Shown here piece after piece: positions 1-5,312 of a stretch of DNA of 5,312 nt (its first letter is position 1; every line of letters starts with the position of its first letter). The notes under the pieces are model-generated. The model worked only from the letters and a program-made list of their open reading frames with translations, was not told where the DNA came from and made no database searches. Position numbers and translations under genes: made by a program. The DNA is from Actinomycetes bacterium (GTDB taxonomy: Bacteria > Actinomycetota > Acidimicrobiia > Acidimicrobiales > RAAP-2), in NCBI GenBank assembly GCA_021826655.1, contig JAKAZC010000206.1, positions 1 through 5,312 on the forward strand, in the 5' to 3' direction.

Positions 1-2
1 CG

Positions 3-299
3 CGGGCTGCGAGCCGGCCCCCGTCGCCGCGAGCCCGGTCCCCCCGGGGGTGGGAGGAGCGCCGAACGGGGGCGCCGGCTCTGACCCGCAAGGAGGGCGA
101 GGTGATCTCCTGCCTCGCCCGAGGTCGGAGCACCGCTGCGGTCGCGGTCGAGCTCGGAATGGCCGTCTCGACCGTCCGGACCCACCTGCAACACCTTTAC
201 GTCAAGCTCGACGTCCATTCGCGCCTCGAGCTCGTCGCGTTCGCGGTACGGCACGGCGTGGTCCGGGTGGAAGGCGCCTCGGAGGTGGTGTCGGCATGA
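3..299 (+). CDS. LuxR-family response regulator, C-terminal DNA-binding domain (5' partial)
   Basis: This is the 3' end of a gene that begins before the window; the frame is open to the left edge and ends at TGA 297-299. About 26 visible residues rich in Arg and Pro look like an interdomain linker. They are followed by a LuxR/GerE helix-turn-helix starting at LTRKEGEVI (from position 81), with the recognition-helix segment STVRTHLQHLYVKLDVHS and the usual C-terminal dimerisation helix. In this family the domain binds promoter DNA as a dimer, usually under control of an N-terminal receiver; that part is not visible, so a stand-alone LuxR-type regulator cannot be excluded. The stop codon overlaps the ATG of the next regulator by four bases (ATGA). 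The helix-turn-helix shares TVRTH and KLDVHS with the downstream protein, so the two are probably paralogues. The domain call is firm; targets and signal are unknown. Confidence 0.9.
   Translation, partial: RAASRPPSPRARSPRGWEERRTGAPALTRKEGEVISCLARGRSTAAVAVELGMAVSTVRTHLQHLYVKLDVHSRLELVAFAVRHGVVRVEGASEVVSA
281..286 (+). promoter_or_regulatory. Ribosome binding site of the second regulator
   Basis: GGAGGT lies nine bases before the ATG at 296, inside the last codons of the upstream regulator. It supports ATG 296 as the start and, with the ATGA overlap, suggests translational coupling. Confidence 0.75.
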
Positions 300-985
300 T
301 CCGCCCCTTCCGTGCCGGTGCGGGGTCCTTGGCGGTGGCGGAGATCGGCGTGGCGATCGTGGACCGTCAGCCGGTGGTCTGCGAGTCCCTCTCGGTCGGT
401 TTGGGGGGCGAGCCCGACCTGCGGGTGGTTGGCACGGCATCCGCCCCCGGTCGGGTCGTCGACCTCGTCGAGACGACCCGGCCCGACGTGCTCGTGCTCG
501 ACTCGGAGCTCGGCGGCCCGGACTCGCCCGGGACGCTGAGTGAGGTCCGGTCGAGGCCGGAGGCTCCGGCGGTCGTCATGCTGATGGCCGACGGGGCGGT
601 GGGCCCGGGCGTCTCCGCCATCGAAAGCGGTGTGCTGGGGCTGGTGCTGAAGGTCGCCCCGCTCCGTGAGCTGGTCGACGCCGTCCGCCTGGCGGCGAGG
701 GGGCAGATGTGGGTGTCCCCGCCGATGTTGACCGACCTCCTGTCGGCCCGCTTCGGCGCCGGCCGCCGGGGGGCGAGGGACCGGCTGTCGGCCCTGACGA
801 GGCGCGAGCTGCAGGTGCTCGACCTCATGGTGGAGGGCCTGGGCCACCGGGCGATCGCCCAGCGGCTCGAGGTGTCGGCCAACACCGTCCGCACCCACAG
901 CCAGAACCTGCAGAAGAAGCTCGACGTGCATTCGGCCCTGGCGGCCGTCGCCGTCGCGCTCGAGGCCGGGAACCGACCCACCTGA
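296..985 (+). CDS. NarL/FixJ-type response regulator with atypical receiver
   Basis: This is a complete 229-residue protein of usual length for the family, with a receiver domain at about residues 17-135 and a LuxR/GerE helix-turn-helix at about 165-226 (LTRRE, NTVRTH, KLDVHS). It should be a cytoplasmic transcription factor. In the receiver, Asp23 (strand 1), Asp69 (expected phosphoacceptor, in VLVLDSEL) and Lys119 (in LVLKVAP) are present. The second acidic residue normally paired with Asp23 is Arg24, and the usual switch Thr/Ser after strand 4 is Met97 (VVMLMADG). Both changes suggest weakened or absent phosphorylation-driven switching, which is inference. The start is ATG 296, overlapping the previous stop and preceded by a good ribosome binding site; the same frame stays open further upstream, but that part overlaps the upstream regulator and resembles no receiver sequence. 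No histidine kinase is visible nearby. The downstream gene is convergent, 27 bases away. Confidence 0.92.
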   Translation: MIRPFRAGAGSLAVAEIGVAIVDRQPVVCESLSVGLGGEPDLRVVGTASAPGRVVDLVETTRPDVLVLDSELGGPDSPGTLSEVRSRPEAPAVVMLMADGAVGPGVSAIESGVLGLVLKVAPLRELVDAVRLAARGQMWVSPPMLTDLLSARFGAGRRGARDRLSALTRRELQVLDLMVEGLGHRAIAQRLEVSANTVRTHSQNLQKKLDVHSALAAVAVALEAGNRPT

Positions 986-1012
986 CGATCTCGGGCGCTC
1001 CGGCGCGACGGA

Positions 1013-1342
1013 CTACCCCTGCGGGTCTCCGCCGAGGTCGACCACGTCGTAGGACCACAGCTCGCTGTGCGAGGCGACCGGCCGGTCCCCGGGGCCAGGG
1101 TCCGAGGCACCCCTGTGGCCGTGGGCGAATGCCGGCGAGCTGGTCCATGCCCTGAAGGAGTCCTCGTCCCGCCAGCGGGTCACCACGAGCCACGTGCTCC
1201 GGTCGTCCGACGGGCGCAGGAGCTCGAAGCCCTCGAAACCCGGCGCTCCGTCGACTGCTCCCGCCCGGCGGGCGAAGCGGAGGGCGAGCTCGTCGCCCGA
1301 TCCGGGCGAAACGTCGATGGCGTTGATGCGGACGACCGTCAT
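1013..1342 (-). CDS. MhuD/IsdG-like haem-degrading monooxygenase (ABM fold)
   Basis: This 109-residue protein matches the antibiotic-biosynthesis-monooxygenase fold and, from memory, closely resembles mycobacterial MhuD along its length (VVRINAIDV, FEGFELLRP, WLVVTRW, SFRAWTSSPAF). MhuD and IsdG relatives bind haem in a ruffled form and cleave it oxidatively, releasing iron in the cytoplasm. The key residues Asn7 and Trp66 fall at the same numbers as in MhuD. The proximal His of MhuD (His75) corresponds to His74 or His76 here (AFAHGHRG), where the loop is shorter. ATG 1342 is chosen because the protein then starts like MhuD and AGGA lies eight bases upstream. An ATG nine bases further out (1351) would add three residues but has AGG directly against it. 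No haem transporter or iron regulator is adjacent. The exact product (mycobilin-like or biliverdin-like) cannot be read from sequence, and a non-haem ABM monooxygenase remains possible. Confidence 0.85.
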   Translation of the reverse strand: MTVVRINAIDVSPGSGDELALRFARRAGAVDGAPGFEGFELLRPSDDRSTWLVVTRWRDEDSFRAWTSSPAFAHGHRGASDPGPGDRPVASHSELWSYDVVDLGGDPQG

Positions 1343-1427
1343 GGCCCTCATCCTGCCACCACTTGGGGCCCGCGCGGCACACGCCGATCCCGCCGCCCGC
1401 CCCGGCGGGGGGGAGTCGGCGCCCCGG

Positions 1428-1433
1428 TAGGGT
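1428..1433 (+). promoter_or_regulatory. Possible -10 element (TAGGGT)
   Basis: TAGGGT fits the loose actinobacterial TANNNT pattern and lies 53 bases before the ATG at 1487, in the 144-base gap between two divergent genes. No convincing -35 element is visible at the right distance, so this is only a candidate. The rest of the gap holds GC-rich short inverted repeats and a tandem TCCGGG hexamer at 1451-1462. Confidence 0.22.
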
Positions 1434-1486
1434 CGGCGTCCGAGATCGGCTCCGGGTCCGGGGCCCGGACGCGTGGTGGCCGCGAC

Positions 1487-2020
1487 ATGACGAGACCGAC
1501 CGAGGAGCTCCTGTTCGTCCCCGACGCGCCGGCTGTGGTGCTCGCACGCATGGACCTGCTCGCCGAGGCGGGTGACGGCTGGGTGAACCTCTTGCCGGTG
1601 GTGGAGGTCTCCGAGGGGGACGAGGCCGGCGAGGCGGAGCGCCAGGTTCCCCGGCTCGGCTTCTCGGCGATGTTCGGCGGCGGTCCGGTGCCGAGGGTGC
1701 CCATGTGCACGTGGATGCCGCCGGCCCGTGGCCGCCGGCCGGCCGGTGCCACCGTCGGGATCATGCACGCGCGAGGCCGCCGGGCGGTGCAGCAGCTCGG
1801 TGGCCTCGGGGTGGAGCTCCCGGGCTCGTGGCACGTGCTGCAGGACCACCAGCGCAGAGGCCTCGTGGTGCGGGCCGCCCCGGACGCCGGGCATGCCGAG
1901 GTACTGGGCTGGGCGTGCCGCGCGGGGCGGGCGCTGTGCCTCGCGGCGCCCACCGGCGAGTGGCGGGCGATCGTCCACCTGCCCTCACCCGGGCCCCAGC
2001 GGGTCCGGGTGAGGGAATAG
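1487..2020 (+). CDS. Uncharacterised 177-residue protein
   Basis: I do not recognise this protein. It is read as a gene because it has a start with a near-consensus ribosome binding site (GGTGG at 1475-1479, seven bases before ATG), codon use like its neighbours, and a composition with well-spaced hydrophobic and aromatic residues: WVNLLPVVE near 32-40, MCTWMPP near 71-77, VGIMHARGRR near 88-97, WHVLQDHQRRGLVVR near 114-128, EVLGWACRAGRALC near 137-150 and GEWRAIVHLP near 156-165. It has no signal peptide, obvious membrane segment, P-loop or zinc-binding cluster, so a soluble cytoplasmic protein of one alpha/beta domain is the simplest reading. The last codons (HLPSPGPQRVRVRE) coincide with a long hairpin. 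It diverges from the haem oxygenase and precedes lon by 69 bases. Neither neighbour reveals a function; a role in haem handling or protein quality control would be guesswork. Confidence 0.75.
   Translation: MTRPTEELLFVPDAPAVVLARMDLLAEAGDGWVNLLPVVEVSEGDEAGEAERQVPRLGFSAMFGGGPVPRVPMCTWMPPARGRRPAGATVGIMHARGRRAVQQLGGLGVELPGSWHVLQDHQRRGLVVRAAPDAGHAEVLGWACRAGRALCLAAPTGEWRAIVHLPSPGPQRVRVRE
1982..2015 (+). terminator. Strong hairpin overlapping the end of the uncharacterised gene
   Basis: CCCTCACCCGG (1982-1992) and CCGGGTGAGGG (2005-2015) are perfect 11-base complements. The enclosed bases can pair further (one G-U and three G-C pairs), leaving a four-base loop, CAGC, at 1997-2000. The hairpin ends three bases before the TAG at 2018-2020, so it is coding and structural at once. 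No T-run follows, so a classical intrinsic terminator is not shown. T-poor hairpin terminators have been proposed in actinobacteria. Its position before lon suggests it separates the two units. Confidence 0.6.
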
Positions 2021-2047
2021 GGCCGCCTTCCGCCCTGTTCTCCATTA

Positions 2048-2072
2048 CGTGATTACACCTATTTGGATCACG
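2048..2072. promoter_or_regulatory. Inverted repeat upstream of lon (possible operator or leader stem-loop)
   Basis: CGTGAT (2048-2053) and ATCACG (2067-2072) are perfect inverted repeats separated by 13 bases. They lie in a patch much richer in A and T than anything else in the window and end eight bases before the lon ribosome binding site. The arms do not match the heat-shock HAIR, CIRCE or ClgR patterns as I remember them. It could be a dimeric-repressor operator or a stem-loop in the lon leader; the sequence alone does not decide. Confidence 0.45.
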
Positions 2073-2080
2073 GGTGGATC

Positions 2081-2085
2081 GGAGG
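2081..2085 (+). promoter_or_regulatory. Ribosome binding site that sets the lon start
   Basis: GGAGG, followed after four bases by GTG 2090, is a consensus Shine-Dalgarno sequence with slightly short spacing. It selects GTG 2090 over the in-frame TTG at 2063, which has no such site and would place the ribosome binding site inside the gene. Confidence 0.8.
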
Positions 2086-2089
2086 AAGC

Positions 2090-4498
2090 GTGACCAGCCA
2101 GAGCTTGACCTTGCCGTTGTTGCCGTTGAAGTCGGGGGTCGTGCTGCCCGGCATGGCCTTCACCCTCGCACTCGAGTCCGACGAGGCCAAGGCGGCGGCC
2201 GAGGCCGCCGGCGACACCGGTGGTCGGATCCTGATCGTCCCGCACGTCGACGGCCGTTACGGGAACGTCGGCGTGGTGTCCGAGGTGACCGAGCAGGGGC
2301 AGCTCCCCGGCGGGCAGCGCGCCATCCTCGTCCGCGGGGACCGGCGTGCGGTCATCGGGACCGCGGTCCCGGGCACGGGCGACGCGCTCTGGGTGGAGGC
2401 CGAGGCCGTCGAGGAGCCGCCGGCCGACGCCGAGGCGCAGGAGCTGGCCCGAGAGTACCGGGCCGTGCTCGAGAACATCCTCCTCGAACGGGGAGCGGGC
2501 CGGGTGGCGGCCCAGCTCCGCGAGGTCACCGAGCCCGGACGCCTGGCGGACGTGGCCGGGTACTCTCCCGACCTCACCCTGGGGCAGAAGGTGGAGGTGC
2601 TCGAGACCCTCGATGTGGTCGCGCGCCTCCGTCTCGTCCTCGGATGGGCCCGTGAGACGCTCGCCGACCTGGCCCTGCGTGAGCGGATAAAGACGGACGT
2701 GGAAGAGGGGATGGAGCGGACCCAGCGCGAGTTCCTGCTCCGCCGCCAGCTCGAGGCGATCCGGAAGGAGCTGGGTCAGCTCGGCGACGGCGGCGAGGGT
2801 GACCCCGGCGACTACCGCTCCCGGTTGGAGGAGCGGCCGCTCCCCGAGCACGTGCGCGCCGCCGTGGTGCGCGAGGTCGACCGGCTCGAGCGGGTGAGCG
2901 AGCAGAGCCCGGAGAACGGCTGGATCCGGACGTGGCTCGACACCGTGCTCGAGCTCCCGTGGGGAACCGTGTCGGAGGACCGCCTCGACGTCGGCGAGGC
3001 GGCGCGCATCTTGAACGAGGACCATGACGGGCTCGAGGACGTGAAGGACCGGATCATCGAGCATCTCGCGGTCCGCAAGCTGAGGGCCGAGCGCGGCCTC
3101 CGGTCGGTGGACGGGAGGGGTGCGGGGGCGATCATCGCGCTCGTGGGCCCGCCGGGCGTCGGCAAGACCTCGCTGGGCGAGTCGGTGGCGCGAGCCCTGG
3201 GCCGCAAGTTCGTCCGGGTCGCCCTGGGCGGCGTCCGCGACGAGGCGGAGATCCGGGGCCACCGTCGCACCTACGTGGGGGCTCAGCCGGGCCGCCTCGT
3301 CCGCGCGATCCGCGAGGCCGGGACGATGAACCCGGTCGTGCTCCTCGACGAGGTGGACAAGCTCGGGGCGGACTATCGGGGTGACCCTTCCTCGGCCCTG
3401 CTCGAGGTGCTCGACCCGGCGCAGAACCACACGTTCCGCGACCACTACTTGGAGGTCGAGCTCGACCTGTCCGACGTGCTGTTCATCGCCACCGCCAATA
3501 TCGTCGACACCATCCCCGGCCCGCTCTTGGATCGCATGGAGGTGGTCCGGCTGGACGGGTACACCGAGGCGGAGAAGGTCGCCATCGCCCGGCACCACCT
3601 CCTCGACCGCCAGCTCGGGCGCGCTGCGCTCCGGCCCGGTGAGGTGGCGGTGGACGACGAGGCCCTCCGGTCGATCGTCGCCGACTACACGCGCGAGGCC
3701 GGCGTCCGGTCCCTCGAGCGCGAGCTGGGACGTCTGATGAGGAAGGTGGCCACGAAGCTTGCGGCGGGCGAGCGGTCCGCCCCGGTCGTCGTCGGGAGCG
3801 GCGACGTGCGGACGTGGCTCGGGCGCCCGAAGTTCTTCGCCGAGCCGGCCGAGCCGACCTCGGTGCCCGGCGTGGTCAGCGGCCTGGCGGTCACCGGCGC
3901 CGGCGGCGACGTGCTGTCGGTGGAGGCCAGCGTGGCCGAGGGACCCGAGGGCCTCACGCTGACGGGCCAGCTCGGTGACGTCATGAAGGAATCGGCGGAG
4001 ATCGCCCTGTCCTACGTCCGCAGCCACGCGGCAGAGCTGGGAATCGGGCCGGAGGCCTTTCGCGGTCGCCGGTTCCATGTGCACGTCCCGGCCGGTGCGG
4101 TGCCCAAGGACGGCCCTTCGGCCGGGGTGACCATGACGACAGCCCTGGTCAGCCTGTTGCGCGGCGTGCCCGCTCGGGCGGCGGTCGCCATGACTGGCGA
4201 GGTCACGTTGCAGGGTCGGGTCCTCCCGATCGGGGGCGTGCGCCAGAAGGTGCTCGCCGCCCATCGGGCGGGTCTCACCGAGGTCGTCCTCCCTGCGCGC
4301 AACGGCCAGGACCTCGAGGACGTGCCCGAAGAGGTCCGCAGCCAGATGACGTTCCATCTGGCCGACCGGGTTGCCGACGTGCTGGCGGCCGCGATCGACG
4401 AGCAGCCGTCGGTCGTGTCCGCCGCGGCGAACCGGGCATCCGCGGAGGGTCTCGGGTCCGGGAGCCCCGGCCGCGACGACCTGCCGGCCGTCGCCTGA
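2090..4498 (+). CDS. lon: ATP-dependent protease Lon (Lon A type)
   Basis: This 802-residue protein (E. coli Lon has 784) is a soluble cytoplasmic AAA+ protease that forms hexamers and unfolds and degrades misfolded and selected regulatory proteins. Domains in order: N-terminal substrate-binding LON domain (about 6-200, starting LPLLPLKSGVVLPG); a charged helical, coiled-coil-like segment (about 204-232); the AAA+ module with Walker A GPPGVGKT at 353-360, Walker B LLDEVDK with Asp420 and Glu421, and sensor region FIATANIVDTIPGPLLDRME; then the protease domain. The catalytic pair is Ser677 (KDGPSAG) and Lys720 (GGVRQKVLAAHR), 43 residues apart as in E. coli. Val601 (GLAVTGAGGD) replaces the Trp of proteobacterial Lon, which I believe is usual in actinobacteria. 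About 30 residues rich in Ser, Gly and Ala extend past the protease fold and look disordered. The start is GTG 2090. The gene appears monocistronic, between a hairpin upstream and a convergent gene downstream. Confidence 0.98.
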   Translation: MTSQSLTLPLLPLKSGVVLPGMAFTLALESDEAKAAAEAAGDTGGRILIVPHVDGRYGNVGVVSEVTEQGQLPGGQRAILVRGDRRAVIGTAVPGTGDALWVEAEAVEEPPADAEAQELAREYRAVLENILLERGAGRVAAQLREVTEPGRLADVAGYSPDLTLGQKVEVLETLDVVARLRLVLGWARETLADLALRERIKTDVEEGMERTQREFLLRRQLEAIRKELGQLGDGGEGDPGDYRSRLEERPLPEHVRAAVVREVDRLERVSEQSPENGWIRTWLDTVLELPWGTVSEDRLDVGEAARILNEDHDGLEDVKDRIIEHLAVRKLRAERGLRSVDGRGAGAIIALVGPPGVGKTSLGESVARALGRKFVRVALGGVRDEAEIRGHRRTYVGAQPGRLVRAIREAGTMNPVVLLDEVDKLGADYRGDPSSALLEVLDPAQNHTFRDHYLEVELDLSDVLFIATANIVDTIPGPLLDRMEVVRLDGYTEAEKVAIARHHLLDRQLGRAALRPGEVAVDDEALRSIVADYTREAGVRSLERELGRLMRKVATKLAAGERSAPVVVGSGDVRTWLGRPKFFAEPAEPTSVPGVVSGLAVTGAGGDVLSVEASVAEGPEGLTLTGQLGDVMKESAEIALSYVRSHAAELGIGPEAFRGRRFHVHVPAGAVPKDGPSAGVTMTTALVSLLRGVPARAAVAMTGEVTLQGRVLPIGGVRQKVLAAHRAGLTEVVLPARNGQDLEDVPEEVRSQMTFHLADRVADVLAAAIDEQPSVVSAAANRASAEGLGSGSPGRDDLPAVA

Positions 4499-4500
4499 GC

Positions 4501-4537
4501 GGACGACCTGCCGGGCGGCGACGCCCGGCCATCGTCC
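4501..4537 (+). terminator. Two-tiered hairpin after lon
   Basis: An outer stem GGACGA/TCGTCC (4501-4506 with 4532-4537) encloses an inner perfect stem GCCGGGC/GCCCGGC (4510-4516 with 4523-4529) with a six-base loop. It starts two bases after the lon stop, in the convergent gap. There is no T-run, so the terminator call rests on position and stem strength. Confidence 0.5.
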
Positions 4538-4541
4538 GTCT

Positions 4542-4561
4542 CGGGCGGCCCGACCCGCCCG
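4542..4561 (-). terminator. Hairpin after galE
   Basis: CGGGCGG (4542-4548) and CCGCCCG (4555-4561) form a perfect seven-base stem around a six-base loop, beginning six bases past the galE stop when read on the minus strand. With the neighbouring lon hairpin it fills the convergent gap. It also lacks a T-run. Confidence 0.45.
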
Positions 4562-4567
4562 CGACGC

Positions 4568-5312
4568 TCAGGAGCGATAGCCGTCGGGGTTGCCCGCCTG
4601 ACACCGCCACGCGTCGGCGCAGGCTTCGGCCAGTCCGAGCCGAGCGCGCCAGCCGAGGAGCTCGGACGCGGTTGCCGGGTCGGCCCAGGTGGACGCGACG
4701 TCTCCCGGACGGCGCCCGGTGATCCGGTAGGGGATCGCCCTGCCGGCCGCGACGCCGGCGGCCTCGATCACCTCCAGGACCGAGTGGCCGCGTCCCGTTC
4801 CGAGGTTGACGGCCCGGCACCCGTCGATCCGGTCGAAGGACTCCAGCGCGGCCAGGTGGCCGCGCGCCAGGTCGACCACGTGGATGTAGTCGCGGACGCA
4901 GGTCCCGTCGGGTGTGGGGTAGTCGTCCCCGAAGACGTGGACCACCTCGCGCTTGCCCGAGGCCGCTTGCATGACGATCGGCAGGAGGTTGTTGGGGGTC
5001 CCGTTGGGGTCCTCGCCCAGGCGGCCGCTCGGATGCGCCCCGACGGGGTTGAAGTAGCGGAGGAGCGCGGCCCGCCACCCCCCGCCGCCGCCCACGAGGT
5101 CCCGCAGCATCTGCTCGATGTGGAGCTTGGTGCGGCCGTAGGGATTTATCGGGGCCAGCCGGCAGTCCTCGGTGAGGGGAACCCGTTCGGGCTCGCCGTA
5201 CACGGTGGCGGACGAGGAGAACACGATGTCCCGGACGCCGTGGCGCTCCATGACCCTCAGGAGCACGGCGGTGCCGGCGACGTTGTTGTCGTAGTAGCGG
5301 AGCGGTTCCCTG
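4568..5312 (-). CDS. galE: UDP-glucose 4-epimerase GalE (N-terminus missing)
   Basis: 247 residues are visible; the N-terminal part of the NAD-binding domain, with its glycine-rich loop, lies beyond the right edge. The enzyme interconverts UDP-glucose and UDP-galactose with tightly bound NAD, for the Leland pathway of galactose use and for cell-envelope glycans. It is an extended short-chain dehydrogenase: visible residues REPLRYYDNNVAGT, then FSSSATVYG with catalytic Ser34, and NPYGRTK with Tyr58 and Lys62 (E. coli Ser124, Tyr149, Lys153). GDDYPTPDGTCVRDYIHVVDLA and the C-terminal RRPGD...TWAD also match GalE well. Thr208 stands where E. coli has the pocket-gating Tyr299, which may widen substrate range. 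The end is TAG-free and natural: TGA-type stop at 4568-4570, followed by a hairpin. A GTG near 5266 is internal, since the conserved sequence continues before it. No other galactose genes are visible. A related UDP-sugar epimerase is less likely given the motifs. Confidence 0.94.
   Translation of the reverse strand, partial: REPLRYYDNNVAGTAVLLRVMERHGVRDIVFSSSATVYGEPERVPLTEDCRLAPINPYGRTKLHIEQMLRDLVGGGGGWRAALLRYFNPVGAHPSGRLGEDPNGTPNNLLPIVMQAASGKREVVHVFGDDYPTPDGTCVRDYIHVVDLARGHLAALESFDRIDGCRAVNLGTGRGHSVLEVIEAAGVAAGRAIPYRITGRRPGDVASTWADPATASELLGWRARLGLAEACADAWRCQAGNPDGYRS

Noticed and set aside
50..295. Upstream extension of the response regulator frame to position 50
   Set aside because: It overlaps the real LuxR helix-turn-helix in another frame, and its Arg/Gly/Pro-rich translation resembles no receiver sequence. 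ATG 296 has a ribosome binding site and an ATGA overlap.
995..1006. GCGC-TCCG-GCGC hairpin between the convergent regulator and haem oxygenase genes
   Set aside because: Only four base pairs and no T-run; expected by chance at this GC content.
709..1155. Plus-strand open frame across the response regulator end and the haem oxygenase
   Set aside because: Gly/Arg/Pro-rich shadow spanning two well-supported genes in other frames.
1396..1469. Short GC inverted repeats in the divergent gap, including CCCGCC/GGCGGG and TCCGGG/CCCGGA
   Set aside because: Stems of about six bases with very short or ambiguous loops in nearly pure G/C sequence; not distinguishable from composition.
1343..1978. Minus-strand frame extending the haem oxygenase by over 200 residues
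   Set aside because: The extension lies opposite the uncharacterised gene and has shadow-type composition. The MhuD-like sequence begins naturally at ATG 1342.
2063..2089. TTG at 2063 as the lon start
   Set aside because: It adds nine residues not expected for Lon, has no ribosome binding site, and would place the GGAGG at 2081 inside the gene. GTG 2090 fits better.
3890..3892. Val601 of Lon replacing the Trp common in other bacteria
   Set aside because: From memory the GLAVTGAGGD form is normal for actinobacterial Lon, and all catalytic residues are intact.
2045..4357. A 770-codon open frame on the minus strand opposite lon
   Set aside because: It is the mirror of lon's GC-rich third positions. 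Its translation is dominated by His, Arg, Asp, Gly and Leu without family motifs, while the plus strand encodes an unmistakable Lon.

Overview
The window reads as chromosomal DNA from a very GC-rich actinobacterium. The evidence is the strong G/C bias at third codon positions, GTG start use, an actinobacterial-style Lon protease and a close relative of the mycobacterial haem-degrading enzyme MhuD. The exact lineage is inference; a deep-branching class such as Acidimicrobiia would fit. I see no mobile element, CRISPR array, tRNA or rRNA.

Layout, left to right. (1) Positions 3-299 (+) hold the C-terminal end of a LuxR-type DNA-binding protein whose start lies off the left edge. Its stop overlaps, in an ATGA arrangement, the start of (2) a complete NarL/FixJ-like response regulator (296-985, +) whose receiver domain lacks two usual signalling residues. 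(3) Convergent to this, at 1013-1342 (-), is a small MhuD/IsdG-like haem monooxygenase. (4) Divergent from it, at 1487-2020 (+), is a 177-residue protein I do not recognise; a long perfect hairpin is embedded in its last codons. (5) After a 69-base gap with a conspicuous AT-rich patch and a perfect inverted repeat, the ATP-dependent protease Lon runs from 2090 to 4498 (+). (6) Convergent to lon, the C-terminal three quarters of UDP-glucose 4-epimerase GalE runs from 4568 off the right edge (-). Two GC-rich hairpins lie between the lon and galE stops.

The genes do not form one pathway. The two LuxR-type regulators are probably co-transcribed and translationally coupled. The haem oxygenase, the unknown protein, lon and galE look like separate transcription units, with terminator-like hairpins after the unknown gene and between lon and galE. 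No gap between genes exceeds about 145 bases.

I do not see a convincing new multi-gene system. The points most worth following are the atypical receiver in the tandem regulator pair, the inverted repeat just upstream of the lon ribosome binding site, the hairpin that doubles as coding sequence, and the unrecognised protein.
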